Assembly (NCBI RefSeq): GCF_001425785.1
Contig: NZ_LMDI01000023.1
Coordinates: forward strand, 262,444 to 326,443
DNA from: Rhizobacter sp. Root1221
GTDB taxonomy: Bacteria > Pseudomonadota > Gammaproteobacteria > Burkholderiales > Burkholderiaceae_C
Reading direction: 5' to 3'
Length of the DNA stretch: 64,000 nt
The notes under the pieces are model-generated. The model worked only from the letters and a program-made list of their open reading frames with translations. It had not been told where the DNA came from and did not search any database. This document shows, in pieces, positions 26,556 through 37,631 of this stretch. The translations under genes were made by a program, and so were the position numbers. Each line of letters opens with the position of its first letter. The first letter of the stretch is position 1.

Positions 26556-27925
26556 CCTCTTCATCCGACGACTTCGACGCGCTTCGCGCCCGCCTCCATC
26601 GCGCCATTCCCGGTGGCGCGCACACCTATTCCCGTGGCGACGACCAGTTTCCAGCCATCGCGCCGCCCCTATTTGTACGCGGCAAGGGCGCCCACGCCTG
26701 GGACACGGCCGGCAACCGGTTCCTCGACTACGGCATGGCGCTGCGCGCCGTCACGCTCGGCTATGCCGATCCACGCATCAACGCAGCGGCCGCCGCCGAG
26801 ATGGAAAAAGGAGTGAACCTGACCCGGGCGACGCTCACCGAGCTGGAGGCCGCGGAGGCACTGATCGATCTCATCCCGTCGGTCGAGATGGTCAAGTTCG
26901 CCAAGAACGGGTCGAACGTGACGACCGCCGCGGTGAAGATCGCGCGTGCCTACACGGGAAAGCGCTATGTCTGCGTGCCGCGCCAGCAGCCATTCTTCTC
27001 GTTCGACGATTGGTTCATCGGCACCACCGCGCTCAAACGGGGCATCCCGACCGACCAGGTGTCGGCGACGCTGGTGTTCGACTACAACGACATCGCCTCC
27101 CTGAAGGCGCTCTTCGATGCACACCCGGGCGAGATCGCGGCGGTCATGCTCGAGCCCGCGACGACCGCCACCCCCTGCCCTCCCAGTTCGCAGGCCCCAG
27201 CGAACTGGCCTGGACAACCCGGCTGTCCCGGCGAGACGAACTTCCTTCAAGAAGTCCAGTCGCTCTGCCGCGCACAGGGAGCGCTCTTCATCCTGGACGA
27301 GATGATCACCGGCTTCCGCTGGCATCTGCAGGGCGCGCAGACATTCTTCGGCGTCCAGCCCGACCTAACGACCTTCGGGAAGGGCATGGCCAACGGCTTT
27401 TCCGTGGCCGCGGTCGGCGGTCGGCGCGAAGTCATGGCGGTCGGCAGCATCGATCGCCCAGGCATGGAGCGCACATTCCTGTTGTCCACGACACACGGAG
27501 CGGAAATGCCAGGCCTCGGCGCCTTCATCGAGACGGTCAACATCTACCGGTCTGAGAAGGTCGTCGATCACCTGTGGGCCTACGGCAAGAAGCTGCGCGA
27601 CGGCATGACGGAGATCTCGAATCGCCACGGCCTCGCCCAGCATTTCCAGATGGACGGCCCGGCCATCAGCCTGAACTACCTGACCCGCGACCGGAGCGGA
27701 AACCTTTCCCTCGCGCTGCGCACGCTGTTCGCCCAGGAACTGCTAAAGCGAGGCGTGATGATGCCCTGGATCGCCATCTCGCAGGCCCATGGGGAGGCGG
27801 AACTCCAACAGACACTGGAAGCGGTGGATGGCGCCCTCGGCGTATTCGTCCAGGCGTTGGATGCGGGAACGGACGGCCTGCTGCAAGGTCAGGCCATCCG
27901 GCCGGTCTTCCGCACGCACAACTGA
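26552..27925 (+). CDS. class III PLP aminotransferase, glutamate-1-semialdehyde aminomutase-like
   Basis: This protein of about 457 residues has the GSA-aminomutase layout: RAIPGGAHTYSRG at the N-terminus, FVRGKGAHAWDTAGNRFLDY, KFAKNGSNVTTAAVKIARAY, FILDEMITGFRWHLQGAQ (Asp249) and TTFGKGMANGFSVAAVGG with the predicted PLP Lys277. A Pro/Cys-rich insertion at about residues 205-230 is unusual. It is unlikely to be the haem-pathway HemL given its place among sugar genes. Related enzymes move amino groups on sugars or acids. The ATG at 26552 overlaps the previous stop, and 26543 is an alternative. Confidence 0.8.
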   Translation: MTSSSDDFDALRARLHRAIPGGAHTYSRGDDQFPAIAPPLFVRGKGAHAWDTAGNRFLDYGMALRAVTLGYADPRINAAAAAEMEKGVNLTRATLTELEAAEALIDLIPSVEMVKFAKNGSNVTTAAVKIARAYTGKRYVCVPRQQPFFSFDDWFIGTTALKRGIPTDQVSATLVFDYNDIASLKALFDAHPGEIAAVMLEPATTATPCPPSSQAPANWPGQPGCPGETNFLQEVQSLCRAQGALFILDEMITGFRWHLQGAQTFFGVQPDLTTFGKGMANGFSVAAVGGRREVMAVGSIDRPGMERTFLLSTTHGAEMPGLGAFIETVNIYRSEKVVDHLWAYGKKLRDGMTEISNRHGLAQHFQMDGPAISLNYLTRDRSGNLSLALRTLFAQELLKRGVMMPWIAISQAHGEAELQQTLEAVDGALGVFVQALDAGTDGLLQGQAIRPVFRTHN

Positions 27926-28741
27926 ATGCCGACGATGTCCTCACTGACCAAGTTTCAGCTGAACGGCAAGGTCGCGCTTGTCACGGGCGGAGCCGGCATC
28001 CTCGGGCAGAAGTTCTGCGCTGGCCTCATGGAAGCCGGTGCCCGGGTCGCGGTGGTGGACGTCGACGGCGGCGCTGCGTCTGCAGCGGCATCGCAACTCG
28101 GCGAAAACGCCACGGGCTTCGTTTGTGATGTCTCCGATGCCACCTCGGTTCGCGATTGCGTCGAAGCGGTCGTTGCCCGTTTCGGCGGCATCGACATCCT
28201 CCATAACAACGCAGCGACGAAGTCTCAGGATGTACGCGCTTTCTTCACACCATTCGAGGACTATTCGCTCGACGTTTGGCGCGAGGTGATGTCCGTGAAC
28301 ATCGACGGCATGTTCCTGATGGCCCAGGCCGTCGGGCGTCACATGATCGCAAACGGGAACGGTGGCACCATCGTCCAGACCGCATCGATCTACGGGCTCG
28401 TCGGCCCGGACAGCCGCATCTACGAGGGTTCTGACTACCTGGGCGGACCGATCAACACTCCCGCGGTATACGCAGCGTCGAAGGCGGCCGTCGTCGGCCT
28501 GACCAAGTGGCTGGCGACTCACTGGGCGAAAGCCGGCATTCGGGTCAATTGCCTGGTTCCTGGCGGTGTTTCCAGCGGCCAGAACGGAATCTTCTCGGAG
28601 CGCTATTCCGAGCGCGTTCCGATGGGCCGCATGGCACAGGCCGACGAAATGGTGCCCGCATTGCTCTACCTCGCGTCCGACGCTTCGAGCTATGTCACGG
28701 GACAGGTGCTGGCCGTAGATGGCGGTTGGACCGCCTGGTAG
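27926..28741 (+). CDS. SDR family oxidoreductase
   Basis: This 271-residue classical short-chain dehydrogenase has TGGAGILGQ at residues 20-28, HNNAATKSQD, Ser154, Tyr182 and Lys186 (YAASKAAVVGL), and the C-terminal VTGQVLAVDGGWTAW. It begins directly after the aminotransferase stop. PtmA, an SDR in the Campylobacter flagellin-glycan locus, has the same fold and a similar genetic setting, but fold alone does not fix the substrate. I read it as a partner of the preceding aminotransferase. Confidence 0.85.
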   Translation: MPTMSSLTKFQLNGKVALVTGGAGILGQKFCAGLMEAGARVAVVDVDGGAASAAASQLGENATGFVCDVSDATSVRDCVEAVVARFGGIDILHNNAATKSQDVRAFFTPFEDYSLDVWREVMSVNIDGMFLMAQAVGRHMIANGNGGTIVQTASIYGLVGPDSRIYEGSDYLGGPINTPAVYAASKAAVVGLTKWLATHWAKAGIRVNCLVPGGVSSGQNGIFSERYSERVPMGRMAQADEMVPALLYLASDASSYVTGQVLAVDGGWTAW

Positions 28742-28765
28742 AGACGAAGCTGACCGGCCCTGTTG

Positions 28766-29998
28766 ATGCTGACCGCTCTCATCAAGCTTCTCGACATCGC
28801 GGCGAGGTCTCTGTTCGTTCTGCTGAGCCTGTACGCGCTGCCGATCCGCTCTACCGGGCAGTTCGGGCTGGCCCTGACGCTGATCGGATTCTTCACCTTC
28901 TTCAGCGGATTCGAGCGCTACGTCGATCTCCAGCGCCGGATGGTAGGGCACGATGCGGTCGAGTGTGATCGACTGATCGTCAATTCGTGGCAGTTCTATG
29001 CGACAAACTACATCGCGTGCCTCCCGATATTGCTAGCACTTCTTGTGTGGTGGGTCTCGCTTCCGGTCGACGTCGCCCTGCTCTGTCTCGTCATTGCCAT
29101 CGGCGAGCACGTGTCGGGCGAGGCGTATCGGATCGCACTGATCGCGCCACGGTATCGTGCCGTTCTGCTGACGGCGCTCGCCAAGAACCTCGCCTTGCTC
29201 CTGTGGGCCGCGTCCGAGATATGGCTCTCGCATGACCAATTCGACATCCATCGACTGACTGCCGCCTGGGCCGGGCTGTCGTTGCTCTTTGTGCTCGTCG
29301 CAGCGATCGTGTTCACGCGCAGCTGGGCCTTTCCATCCCTGGCCAGTGTGTGCGGGGCAAAGTTGACACGAATCCAGCAGTTCCGCGCTTCCCGCACCCA
29401 CTTCATGATTGGGCTCGTGGCAGTCGGACTGCTACAGTGCGACCGCGTCGTCGTCGGGTCCTTGCTATCGCTCGAGGATTCGGGCATCTACTTCCGCCAC
29501 ATTCTGCTGGCCTCGTTCGCATACCAAGTCTTCAACGTAGCGTCGTACGGGCGGGTGGCCGCGCATGTCTACCAGCACCTTCACGCGAATCGAGGGCACG
29601 AGGCCCGGGCAATTATCCGGCGCGAGATGACGATGCTTGTGCCGGCTTCGGCACTCGTCATCGCCGTGTTCTATTTCCTCGCATCGGACCACGGGTTTAT
29701 TCCGGCGCTGCGATCGGTGAATGCCAATTTCCTGGCGGTGCTGACATTGGGCTTTCTCGTGCGAGCCTGCGCCGACTTCAATGCCCTGCTGCTGAACGGT
29801 GCGTACTCGGAGCGAGATGTTTTTGTCGCACAGTTTTCGACCCTCTGCATCACCGTCCTGCTCAATTCGGCAATGACCCAGTATTTTGGACTGGTGGGCA
29901 CGGTGGTCACCGTCGCGCTCGGCTCCTGCATCTACCTGCTGATATCGAGCATCTACACCCGCAACAATCCCTCGCTGAACGCGACCCTCGCCACATGA
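28766..29998 (+). CDS. Wzx-type polysaccharide flippase or related multi-pass membrane protein
   Basis: This protein of about 410 residues has roughly ten to twelve hydrophobic helices spread along its length and short polar loops, for example LFVLLSLYALPIRSTGQFGL at the start and FGLVGTVVTVALGSCIYLLI at the end. That matches Wzx/MATE-like lipid-linked oligosaccharide flippases, with weak residue conservation as usual. It would move the undecaprenyl-linked repeat unit across the inner membrane. The ATG at 28766 is preferred; a TTG is directly upstream. Its stop overlaps the next gene by four bases. Confidence 0.75.
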   Translation: MLTALIKLLDIAARSLFVLLSLYALPIRSTGQFGLALTLIGFFTFFSGFERYVDLQRRMVGHDAVECDRLIVNSWQFYATNYIACLPILLALLVWWVSLPVDVALLCLVIAIGEHVSGEAYRIALIAPRYRAVLLTALAKNLALLLWAASEIWLSHDQFDIHRLTAAWAGLSLLFVLVAAIVFTRSWAFPSLASVCGAKLTRIQQFRASRTHFMIGLVAVGLLQCDRVVVGSLLSLEDSGIYFRHILLASFAYQVFNVASYGRVAAHVYQHLHANRGHEARAIIRREMTMLVPASALVIAVFYFLASDHGFIPALRSVNANFLAVLTLGFLVRACADFNALLLNGAYSERDVFVAQFSTLCITVLLNSAMTQYFGLVGTVVTVALGSCIYLLISSIYTRNNPSLNATLAT

Positions 29999-31452
29999 CT
30001 TCAATCGCCGCTCACGCAACCACGCCGTCTCACACCGACGTCAACGCAGTGACGCCTGTACTGAGTGCCAATCGCCGTGTGCTGATATTTCCGGCCTACC
30101 GCACCGCCGCATGGTGGGGCTACATCGGACAGAACCTCGGTTGGGGCGAAAGCGTAGTAGTCACCGACGTGCGGGGTCAAGGCGACCGATGTGTTGTCGA
30201 CGATTTCTATCAGGAGCTAGCGCGGATCCGTCGCTCGCCGGCCCCCGTCTCCGCTCTGCTGTCTCCCGACGAGACGCGGGACGTCATTGCCCGATGCCGC
30301 CTTCTTCGCTGGCTGGAACCTCGTCTGGCAGCGGCGATGGCCCACGCGATGGCCATTGCCATGGACAAGGTGCTGGAGGAGGTGAAGCCCCGTCTCATCC
30401 TGAGCTTCCCCATCGACCGCTACGTGATGGACGTTCTCGAAAGACGTGCTCACGCACGGGGAATCAAACACCTTGAGCTGACTGCGAGCGTCTTGCCGAG
30501 GATGTCGATGCTGCTGTACCGCGGGCAATTGGTGCGTGTCGCGCAGCCCCCCCCCTCCGACCAAGTCCAGCGCACGGTCGCGGAAATCGCGAACCCCGAC
30601 TTCACCCCGAGCTATGTCCAGAAGAAGTCGAAGTTCACGAAGACCCGGTTTATCAAGACGCTGGCGTACTTCCGAACGCGCGCCATGGCGTTCAAGGCGA
30701 TCTCGTGGTTCAAGCGCGACCCGTTGAATCTGCATTACATGGACGCTCAACCTTTCCTAGGCCACAAGTGCCAATGGCGCGACATCCGGGTCGTGGATCT
30801 TTGCGACGCACAGTGGCGGACCAAGATGGAGAAATTTCCGCGGGACAAGCGGGTGATGTTCGGTCTTCAACTGTTTCCAGAAGCGTCGATCGACTACTGG
30901 TTGCGCAACATCGCGTTGATCGACCACGAAAACCTGGTCGTCGATGCGGCGAGGTCGTTCTCCGAGGCGGGTTACGTCGTGCTCATCAAGGACCATCCGT
31001 CCCAGTTCGGCTTTCGACGAACAGAATTTCTCGACCGGCTCCTTGCCCTTCCGAACACGGTGATGGTTCCATACGACGTGAGCGGCAACGAACTGGTCTC
31101 CCTGTCAGGTGCCAGTTTCACGTGCACAGGCACACTCGGGCTGCAGGCAGCCTTGGCGGGCCTGACTTCGGCGGTCACGGAGTCCTACTATGCCCTCGAC
31201 GAAGATTTCGTGATGCTCCGCGAGCGCCACGAAGTGAAATCACTGGGTCATTCCACGTTGACGAAGCAGTTCGGTGCCCCGATCGATGTTCGTCGCCATC
31301 GTCTTGTCACCAATCTCCTGCGCGGGAGTTTCGAAGGTGACTTCTTCTCCTTCCAGGGCTTCAACTCGGCTAAACCAGCCCCTGGCGCCCTTGGCTTGGC
31401 CAAGGCGGTGGGAATGAGGCTCGACCAACTGGTCGAGGAAGGCCAGCTGTGA
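29995..31452 (+). CDS. capsule-synthesis-type glycosyltransferase candidate
   Basis: This 485-residue soluble protein has VLIFPAYRTAAWWGYIGQNL near its N-terminus. Its second half reads RVMFGLQLFPEASIDYWLRN, then GYVVLIKDHPSQFGF, NTVMVPYDVSGNELV and CTGTLGLQAALAG. The Lys-Asp-His-Pro motif and the final Gly-Thr-x-Gly helix resemble Capsule_synth (KpsS/KpsC-like) transferases that use CMP-activated 2-keto sugars. A CMP-legionaminate transferase is needed for this operon and this is the best candidate, but that is inference. The start overlaps the flippase stop as ATGA. Confidence 0.7.
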   Translation: MTSIAAHATTPSHTDVNAVTPVLSANRRVLIFPAYRTAAWWGYIGQNLGWGESVVVTDVRGQGDRCVVDDFYQELARIRRSPAPVSALLSPDETRDVIARCRLLRWLEPRLAAAMAHAMAIAMDKVLEEVKPRLILSFPIDRYVMDVLERRAHARGIKHLELTASVLPRMSMLLYRGQLVRVAQPPPSDQVQRTVAEIANPDFTPSYVQKKSKFTKTRFIKTLAYFRTRAMAFKAISWFKRDPLNLHYMDAQPFLGHKCQWRDIRVVDLCDAQWRTKMEKFPRDKRVMFGLQLFPEASIDYWLRNIALIDHENLVVDAARSFSEAGYVVLIKDHPSQFGFRRTEFLDRLLALPNTVMVPYDVSGNELVSLSGASFTCTGTLGLQAALAGLTSAVTESYYALDEDFVMLRERHEVKSLGHSTLTKQFGAPIDVRRHRLVTNLLRGSFEGDFFSFQGFNSAKPAPGALGLAKAVGMRLDQLVEEGQL

Positions 31453-31489
31453 CCCTTTCCGCAGGTTCGATACGGCCGGGACGGATGCC

Positions 31490-32812
31490 ATGACCCATCC
31501 GGCCATCCTGATGCTCAAGGTGTGGGGAACCTGCCTCCTGCTCTATCTGCTGCTGCCGTTCCAGATGGTGGACAAGGCGTTGACGGTCCAGGGTTGCCTG
31601 GTGCTGGCCGCCTACCTCGGCGCGTTCTGCGCCGGGGCGGTGGGCCTGTTCGCTCCTGCGAAACCGGCAACCGAGCCCGCCCCTGCCCGCCTCGCGTTCT
31701 CCCGCACCGACCGCGTGCTCGTGTCAGCCAGCGTCATCGCAAGCCTGGCCTACCTACTGGACCTCCGCGACAAGAACGTGCTCGACCTGGCCGTGGCCTA
31801 CGAGATGCGATCGGATCAGGCCGGCGCATTGCTCGAAGGCGCCGCTTCGGCAAGTTCGATGATGTTCCAGATCGGCTTTCTGACCTACCCGGCGGCTTAT
31901 GCCTATGCGGTCAGGTCGATCGTCTTCGAAAAACACCTAAACGCGTGGCGCCTGGCAGCATTCGGGTTCCTCCCGATCGTCCTGGCGACTCTTGCCACCG
32001 GCGGTCGCTCACCGCTGCTGTACGGGCTCGTGATCGCGTTCCTGTCGATGAGCGTTCGGCGGTTTCACCAGCAAGGCATCCGCCGCGTCAACGAATCACC
32101 TCGCGCGGCCAACGCCGGCAGGCGTCGCAAGCTCTTGATGGCCGCCGTCGGCCTTGCCGCGATGGTCTATTTCGTCGCAGTGTTCTTCACCCGAGCAGCT
32201 GCGATGGGTGGTGGAGAAGGCATGTTCCGGGTTGCGGAACAAGGCTGGGGTGTGACGTTCCGCGGCGCCGTGGCCGACGTCCTGTACCAGGCGCTTGGGC
32301 CTGACTGGACCTACATCGTGTTCGTCTTCAGCTGGTACATCGTGCAGGGACTTCCCATGGCGTCCCACATCTTCTCGGCCTACCACGGCCCGATGCAGTT
32401 CGGGATCTACGGAATCGACATCGTGTCGGCGCTGGCTCGTCGCGTCGATGGTTCGCTGGTGGCAAGTCACTTCGACGCGCTGCAACAGATCGGCATCTAC
32501 GGCTTCTACCCGGCAGCGTGGGGATCGCTTCATGTGGATCTCGGCTACCTCGGCATCGCGGCGAGTGCGCTTTGGGGCGTGCTGGCCGGCTGGGTATACC
32601 GCCGCATCCGTGCGGGCTTGGATGCCCGATGGCTGCTGTTCGCACCCTTCGTCGTGATGGGCATCCTTTTCAGCTTCATCAACACGCCGATCGGGTTTGC
32701 CAACGGATTGATCACCCACCTGTGGGTCGTTCTCGCCTTTGCCATGGCCAAGCGGCGCAGACCCGCATCCGCCGCGTCCCCTGCAACGCCACCCTTCACC
32801 GTGGCCAGTTGA
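31490..32812 (+). CDS. O-antigen/EPS polymerase (Wzy-like membrane protein)
   Basis: This 440-residue protein has about ten transmembrane segments and a large polar loop around residues 240-340 (TRAAAMGGGEGMFRVAEQGW, HGPMQFGIYGIDIVSALARR). The latter half includes GSLHVDLGYLGIAASALWGV, the kind of motif found near the C-terminus of oligosaccharide repeat-unit polymerases. This is the only polymerase candidate I find in the two polysaccharide operons. It starts 37 bases after the previous gene. Confidence 0.8.
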   Translation: MTHPAILMLKVWGTCLLLYLLLPFQMVDKALTVQGCLVLAAYLGAFCAGAVGLFAPAKPATEPAPARLAFSRTDRVLVSASVIASLAYLLDLRDKNVLDLAVAYEMRSDQAGALLEGAASASSMMFQIGFLTYPAAYAYAVRSIVFEKHLNAWRLAAFGFLPIVLATLATGGRSPLLYGLVIAFLSMSVRRFHQQGIRRVNESPRAANAGRRRKLLMAAVGLAAMVYFVAVFFTRAAAMGGGEGMFRVAEQGWGVTFRGAVADVLYQALGPDWTYIVFVFSWYIVQGLPMASHIFSAYHGPMQFGIYGIDIVSALARRVDGSLVASHFDALQQIGIYGFYPAAWGSLHVDLGYLGIAASALWGVLAGWVYRRIRAGLDARWLLFAPFVVMGILFSFINTPIGFANGLITHLWVVLAFAMAKRRRPASAASPATPPFTVAS

Positions 32813-32909
32813 CCTCCATCGCCCGGGAACGGATGGCACGAAGTTGGCGCGTTCGGACGCAACGACCAGTAGCAGCCCCCTTGGCTTCCTCGCCAGCACA
32901 CATATCGCA

Positions 32910-33677
32910 ATGATCTCCAACTCGATGACACTGTCGGTCGTGAGCCATGGGCACGGCTCGCTGCTTCGGCGACTCCTTGTCGACCTGCAATCGTGCGACG
33001 GCATTTCAGGTACCCGGATCATCGTCACGCTGAACGTCAGCGAACCGTTCGACGCAGGCGATTTCGACCCGCTCCGGATCACCGTCATTCGGAACGACGT
33101 GCCCATGGGATTCGGCGCCAATCACAATCAGGCGTTCCACATGTGCGAAACGCCGTGGTTCATGATCCTCAATCCGGACCTGAGGCTTCCTCAGCCCGAC
33201 TGCTTCGAAAAGCTTCTCGAAGCCACCCGCCGCTTGCCAGAGGCGGCGCTGCTGGCGCCGACGATCACGAACTCCGAAGGCGTACCCGAGGACGCCGTTC
33301 GGACCAACCTGACCTTCCTCTCCTTAGCCGCCCGCGCCCTGAAACGCCCGCGCACCCATCCCGACACCGAGCGGCCAGCGCGCCGCCCGGGCAACTTCTA
33401 CTGGCTGGCGGGCATGTTCCTGATGGTCCGTTCAGACGTCTTTTCTGCGCTGGGTGGATTCGACGAACGCTACTTTCTCTACTGCGAAGACTATGACCTG
33501 AGCGCGCGGCTCTACAACGCCGGCCATGGCATCGTCCAGGTGAGTTCCGTGCGGGCCGTGCACGATGCGCAGAGGGACAGCCACCGATCGTTCAAGCACC
33601 TGAAACTCCACCTCACCAGCCTTCTCAAGGTTTGGACATCGCGGGCCTTCTGGCAAATCTGTCGAGACGGCCAATGA
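32910..33677 (+). CDS. family 2 glycosyltransferase, rhamnosyltransferase-like
   Basis: This 255-residue GT-A enzyme begins SMTLSVVSHGHGSLLRRLL, with NVPMGFGANHNQAF-like sequence at about residue 65-78, LNPDLRLP as the metal/nucleotide motif, and GFDERYFLYCEDYDLSARL near residue 190. These features are typical of WbbL-like rhamnosyltransferases, which would fit the dTDP-rhamnose genes upstream. The ATG at 32910 is preferred over a longer frame overlapping the polymerase. A 268-base gap without a gene follows. Confidence 0.82.
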   Translation: MISNSMTLSVVSHGHGSLLRRLLVDLQSCDGISGTRIIVTLNVSEPFDAGDFDPLRITVIRNDVPMGFGANHNQAFHMCETPWFMILNPDLRLPQPDCFEKLLEATRRLPEAALLAPTITNSEGVPEDAVRTNLTFLSLAARALKRPRTHPDTERPARRPGNFYWLAGMFLMVRSDVFSALGGFDERYFLYCEDYDLSARLYNAGHGIVQVSSVRAVHDAQRDSHRSFKHLKLHLTSLLKVWTSRAFWQICRDGQ

Positions 33678-33736
33678 CCTGGAATTCCCGCACGCGGTTG
33701 CGTGCTGTGACTGGCGCAGCTGGGATACGATCGCGG

Positions 33737-33766
33737 TTGACACACGGCAATGTTCCGGAAACATTG
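33737..33766 (+). promoter_or_regulatory. candidate promoter with overlapping palindrome before the WecA-like gene
   Basis: A consensus TTGACA at 33737-33742 is followed after 17 bases by AACATT at 33760-33765. The -10 half lies in a perfect palindrome caatgtt-ccgga-aacattg at 33748-33766, which could be an operator. It is the clearest promoter-like signal I see in the plus-strand cluster and lies in the 268-base gap (33678-33945) before the phosphoglycosyl transferase gene. The rest of that gap shows no other feature I can support. Confidence 0.45.
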
Positions 33767-33945
33767 GCCGTTGGGGAATGCCTGACGATCTCAGCTCAAG
33801 ACAGGGCCGATCACAAGACGGAGTGGTGATCAATGCCAGACGCGCCATGTGAACACTTGGCGCGGCGACCGAGGGCGACCGCCGCTGGTGGCGCAGCGGT
33901 GTGCGGCCAGCTGCACATTCCCCCGAACTAGAACCATGCAAGCCT

Positions 33946-35046
33946 ATGACCTATTTCGCCACCTGTTTTCTCGTCGGGCTGTTCGCAACGTTGTTCGTCA
34001 TGCGCACGTCGCGCCGCCACCAACATCTGTCCGCCGACCATGACCTGAGCGGCCCCCAGAAGTTTCATGCCCGCCCCGTGCCACGAATCGGGGGCGCGGG
34101 CGTCATGCTGGCCATCATGGCGGGTGCCACCATCGCGCAAGTCTCAAGCTCGCCGGTGGCGCCGCTGATTTGGACCCTGATCGGCTGTGCCATTCCGGCG
34201 TTCGTCGCCGGCATCCTCGAAGATCTCACAAAGAAGGTGTCGCCCAGAAAACGACTCATCGCCACCGCGGTATCCGCCGCACTGGCTGCAGGATTCGTGG
34301 GCGCGGTCATCGATCGCACCCACATCCCCGGCATCGACCTGCTGATCCCCTGGTTCCCGTTCGCCGTAGCGCTGACCCTCTTCACGGTCGCTGGCGTCGC
34401 CAACGCCGTCAATATCATCGACGGATTCAACGGCCTGGCCTCGATGTGCGTGTTCATGATGATCCTGGCCATGGCCTACGTGGCCTTCCAAGTCGGGGAC
34501 ACGTTCGTCTTCACCGCGAGCCTGATCACCGCCGGCGCGGTCCTCGGGTTCTTCGTCTGGAACTTCCCCGCCGGCCTGATCTTTCTCGGCGACGGCGGCG
34601 CCTACCTGCTCGGCTTCTTGCTGGCCGAGTTGGGCATCCTGCTGGTGCACCGAAACGCCAACGTCTCCCCGATCTTTCCGCTGCTGCTCTGCGCCTATCC
34701 CATCTTCGAGACCATCTTCACGATGTACCGGCGCAAGGTGGTGCGTGGCGTAGCCACGGCGGCACCGGATGGGATCCACCTGCACACGTTGATCCATCGC
34801 CGCCTGATCCGCTGGACGCTGGCCAACAACACCGAAGGCCGCCGCTTGACGCGCCGCAACTCGATGACGTCACCGTACCTGTGGCTGCTGTGCCTCACTT
34901 CGGTGATCCCGAGCGTGTTGTGGTGGAACAGCACGGCGATCCTGTCGTGGTTCCTGTTGGCGTTTGTGGTGGCGTACGTGTGGCTCTACGCACGCATCGT
35001 CCGGTTCCGGACCCCGCGCTGGATGGTGTTCCGCCGGCACCGCTGA
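33946..35046 (+). CDS. polyprenyl-phosphate glycosyl-1-phosphate transferase, WecA/MraY family
   Basis: This 366-residue multi-pass protein with about ten helices has FHARPVPRIGGAGVML, GILEDLTKKVSPRKRL, VANAVNIIDGFNGLAS, GLIFLGDGGAYLLGFLLAE and DGIHLHTLIHRRL, the signature loops of WecA-type enzymes that load the first sugar phosphate on undecaprenyl phosphate. I chose the ATG at 33946 (MTYFATCFLVGLFA), since the upstream GTG adds 15 polar residues before the first helix. It ends the plus-strand cluster and is probably expressed from its own promoter. Confidence 0.88.
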   Translation: MTYFATCFLVGLFATLFVMRTSRRHQHLSADHDLSGPQKFHARPVPRIGGAGVMLAIMAGATIAQVSSSPVAPLIWTLIGCAIPAFVAGILEDLTKKVSPRKRLIATAVSAALAAGFVGAVIDRTHIPGIDLLIPWFPFAVALTLFTVAGVANAVNIIDGFNGLASMCVFMMILAMAYVAFQVGDTFVFTASLITAGAVLGFFVWNFPAGLIFLGDGGAYLLGFLLAELGILLVHRNANVSPIFPLLLCAYPIFETIFTMYRRKVVRGVATAAPDGIHLHTLIHRRLIRWTLANNTEGRRLTRRNSMTSPYLWLLCLTSVIPSVLWWNSTAILSWFLLAFVVAYVWLYARIVRFRTPRWMVFRRHR

Positions 35047-35052
35047 CTTCGG

Positions 35053-35076
35053 TCGGGCCGCCATGCAGCGGCCCGA
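35053..35076. terminator. hairpin between convergent polysaccharide operons
   Basis: A perfect 9-base stem (35053-35061 tcgggccgc and 35068-35076 gcggcccga) with a 6-base loop is followed by TTTC on the plus strand. It lies in the 37-base gap between the convergent WecA-like and gmd genes, where a bidirectional transcription stop is expected. The short T-run makes intrinsic termination plausible but not certain. Confidence 0.6.
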
Positions 35077-35083
35077 TTTCAGG

Positions 35084-36941
<1,858 letters not shown>

Positions 36942-36945
<4 letters not shown>

Positions 36946-37631
36946 GGCTTGGGCTTGCTGGCAACCACCAGGCACGTCATCGGGTACTGGGTACGCTGCA
37001 GGCGATTGAACACCTTCGCGCCAAAGCGGGCGAAGCGGCCGCCCAGGCCCAGGGCCTCCATGGCGATCGGGCCCATGTTCATGTGATTGATGTGGTTGCG
37101 CTGGTCGACCTTGAAGCCGGCGGCCTCGACCTGCTGGCACAGGGTGTCGAGTTCCCAGAAGTTGATGTGGGTGCGGTCGATCCAGTGGTTGTAGATCTGG
37201 CCACTGGCCCGCTGGCCGTGGGTCAGCGAGCAGTTCGGCACGGTGAGGATCAGGTTGCGGCGACACACGCGGAGGTACTCCCTCAGCGCAGCGTCCGGGT
37301 CGGGCAGGTGCTCCAACGTCTCGAACGACAGGATGGTGTCGACGCTGGCGTCAGGCACATCGAGCCGCTGCGCGTCGGAGACCGCAAACAGATGGGGCTT
37401 CTGGTCCCAGGCCGCGAAATGCTTGTAGTCGACGCCACGAATCTTGTAGCGATCAGCCAGATGGAGCACGTAGTTGCCGTTGCCGCAGCCGACATCCAGG
37501 ATCTCTTGGCCGGCATGCTGCAACAGAGCAGCCAGGCGCTCGCGGTTGAGGCCCCGAACGGCGTAGTCCGGATGCTTGGCTTGGTCTTTGGCGCTGGTCA
37601 TGGTGGATGCGGTGCGTACGTCCTGTGGCAT
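36942..37631 (-). CDS. class I SAM-dependent methyltransferase
   Basis: This 229-residue enzyme has LDVGCGNGNYVLHLADRY (SAM motif I) near residue 45, DAQRLDVPDASVDTILSFET in motif II to III and LEHLPDPDAALREYLRVCRR. The C-terminal half carries NHWIDRTHINFWELDTL and a hydrophobic tail. In this operon it probably methylates a sugar hydroxyl, perhaps D-rhamnose, given the adjacent rmd and gmd. The ATG at 37631 overlaps the upstream stop by one base. Confidence 0.82.

Noticed and set aside
26552..27925. hemL of tetrapyrrole synthesis
   Set aside because: Embedded in a polysaccharide operon next to an acyltransferase and an SDR, with an atypical Pro/Cys-rich insertion; family resemblance only.
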